Source: DATAQC01 sp038232455 (GTDB lineage: Bacteria > Actinomycetota > Acidimicrobiia > Acidimicrobiales > AC-14). From it: a stretch of 64,000 bases of DNA. The translations under genes were made by a program, and so were the position numbers. The notes under the pieces were generated by a model, which saw only the letters and a list, made by a program, of their open reading frames with translations, was not told the DNA's origin and searched no databases. Positions 63,714 through 64,000 of this stretch are shown here, piece by piece. Each line of letters opens with the position of its first letter. Position 1 is the stretch's first letter. Where the stretch lies: positions 1 to 64,000 of the forward strand of contig JBBSHU010000004.1 in assembly GCA_038232455.1 (NCBI GenBank), read 5' to 3'.

Positions 63714-64000
63714 ATGAGTGTTCTGGCGGTCGCACCGCGCGAGATCGCTGCTCCCCGGCTTCCCGATCGGCGCGGACCACTGAGCTCGTTCGTGATCGAG
63801 GCGCTCGGCCGCCCGTGCCACCGCCTCGGCGCGGGGCCTGCGGTGGACGGCTCATGGACCAGCGACGACTTCCAGCTTGCCCTGTACCTGTGTTACGAGC
63901 TGCACTACCGGTCGTTCGCGGGTGTCGACGAGCGTTGGGAGTGGGAGCCGTCGTTGCTCGGGTTCCGCCGCGACCTGGAGGACGCCTTCGAGCGGGGCGT
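63714..64000 (+). CDS. Iron-containing redox enzyme family (heme-oxygenase fold), 5' part
   Basis: The reading frame runs off the window edge after about 95 residues. The segment LALYLCYELHYRSFAGVDERWEWEPSLLGFR is the characteristic start of actinobacterial proteins in the iron-containing redox enzyme (HDO-like, TenA/heme-oxygenase fold) family. The start region (SVLAVAPREIAAPRLPDRRG) is variable in the family. Metal ligands would lie in the missing part. Translation is probably coupled to the 7-residue leader frame just upstream. Confidence 0.78.
   Translation, partial: MSVLAVAPREIAAPRLPDRRGPLSSFVIEALGRPCHRLGAGPAVDGSWTSDDFQLALYLCYELHYRSFAGVDERWEWEPSLLGFRRDLEDAFERG

Overview
The window is high-GC bacterial DNA (roughly 70% G+C by eye) of actinobacterial type. 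Actinomycetota are indicated by mycothiol genes (mshA and the mycothiol-dependent formaldehyde/S-nitrosomycothiol dehydrogenase mscR), a nickel superoxide dismutase with its maturation protease, an aa3/caa3 oxidase cluster with CtaG, an RsiG-type anti-sigma protein, a rex-hemA cluster and many GTG/TTG starts. The mixture, with no mycobacterial or streptomycete signature genes, suggests a deep lineage such as Acidimicrobiia. That placement is inference. No phage, insertion sequence transposase, CRISPR array or rRNA was seen. One tRNA (Lys, TTT) is present.

Layout. 1-2.99 kb: hemA, a precorrin-2 dehydrogenase gene and rex on the minus strand, with a MITE-like inverted repeat at the hemA 3' end and a probable Rex operator upstream of rex. 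3.0-9.2 kb: a GT-C-type membrane protein, a 7-TM protein, an FTR1/EfeU iron permease behind an IdeR-like iron box with an EfeO-cupredoxin lipoprotein, a secreted CAP remnant, a lone receiver domain, a 29-residue membrane peptide, a SAM hydroxide adenosyltransferase and a small HTH protein. 9.2-19.9 kb: proC, a frameshifted M23 peptidase, mshA, RsiG-like anti-sigma, sodX/sodN (NiSOD), an unusual MoaD-linker-CdsA-like fusion, a MaoC hydratase, a DUF45 peptidase, an alpha/beta hydrolase, an ABC1 kinase-like protein and a DksA-like protein. 19.9-36.7 kb: ABC-F ATPase, methyltransferase, tRNA-Lys, histone-H1-like protein, Nfu/HEAT protein, bicupin, DUF72, a membrane metallophosphoesterase, FAD oxidoreductase, mscR, phosphoribosyltransferase, DUF2231-Rieske fusion, DUF885 peptidase and several small proteins. 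36.7-48.5 kb is a respiratory block: sdhC/sdhD without sdhAB, serS, then ctaG, coxD, coxC, coxA, coxB, a membrane cupredoxin, a second coxC-like gene, a second coxA-like gene and ctaB. 48.6-64 kb: a D-cysteine desulfhydrase-like gene, a large BTAD regulator, YfcE-like phosphodiesterase, HhH-PHP protein, treZ/treY, ligC, an RsbW-like kinase next to a group-2 sigma factor, DUF2795, a wall-anchored Thr/Pro-rich protein, GYD protein, FKBP isomerase, a frameshifted small gene and the start of a heme-oxygenase-fold enzyme.

Two results stand out. First, the second coxA-like protein (45871-47598) aligns over its whole length with the normal subunit I encoded 3 kb away, yet it has lost every CuB ligand, the cross-linked Tyr, the heme a3 ligand and the proton-channel residues. 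It keeps both histidines that bind the low-spin heme. It sits in one operon with a similarly altered subunit III and a multi-TM cupredoxin, so the three may form a non-oxygen-reducing heme/copper membrane complex beside the true oxidase. Second, at more than 20 genes a TANNNT hexamer lies 6-10 nt before the start codon, the mark of leaderless transcription. At three of them the stop codon of the upstream gene forms the first half of that hexamer. This pattern was used to choose starts for many genes below. Tight TGATG, ATGA or GTGA stop-start overlaps show translational coupling within the operons.

Limits: functions rest on motifs read by eye, start sites are predictions, and two single-base frameshifts (10020-11155 and 63329-63552) may be assembly errors.
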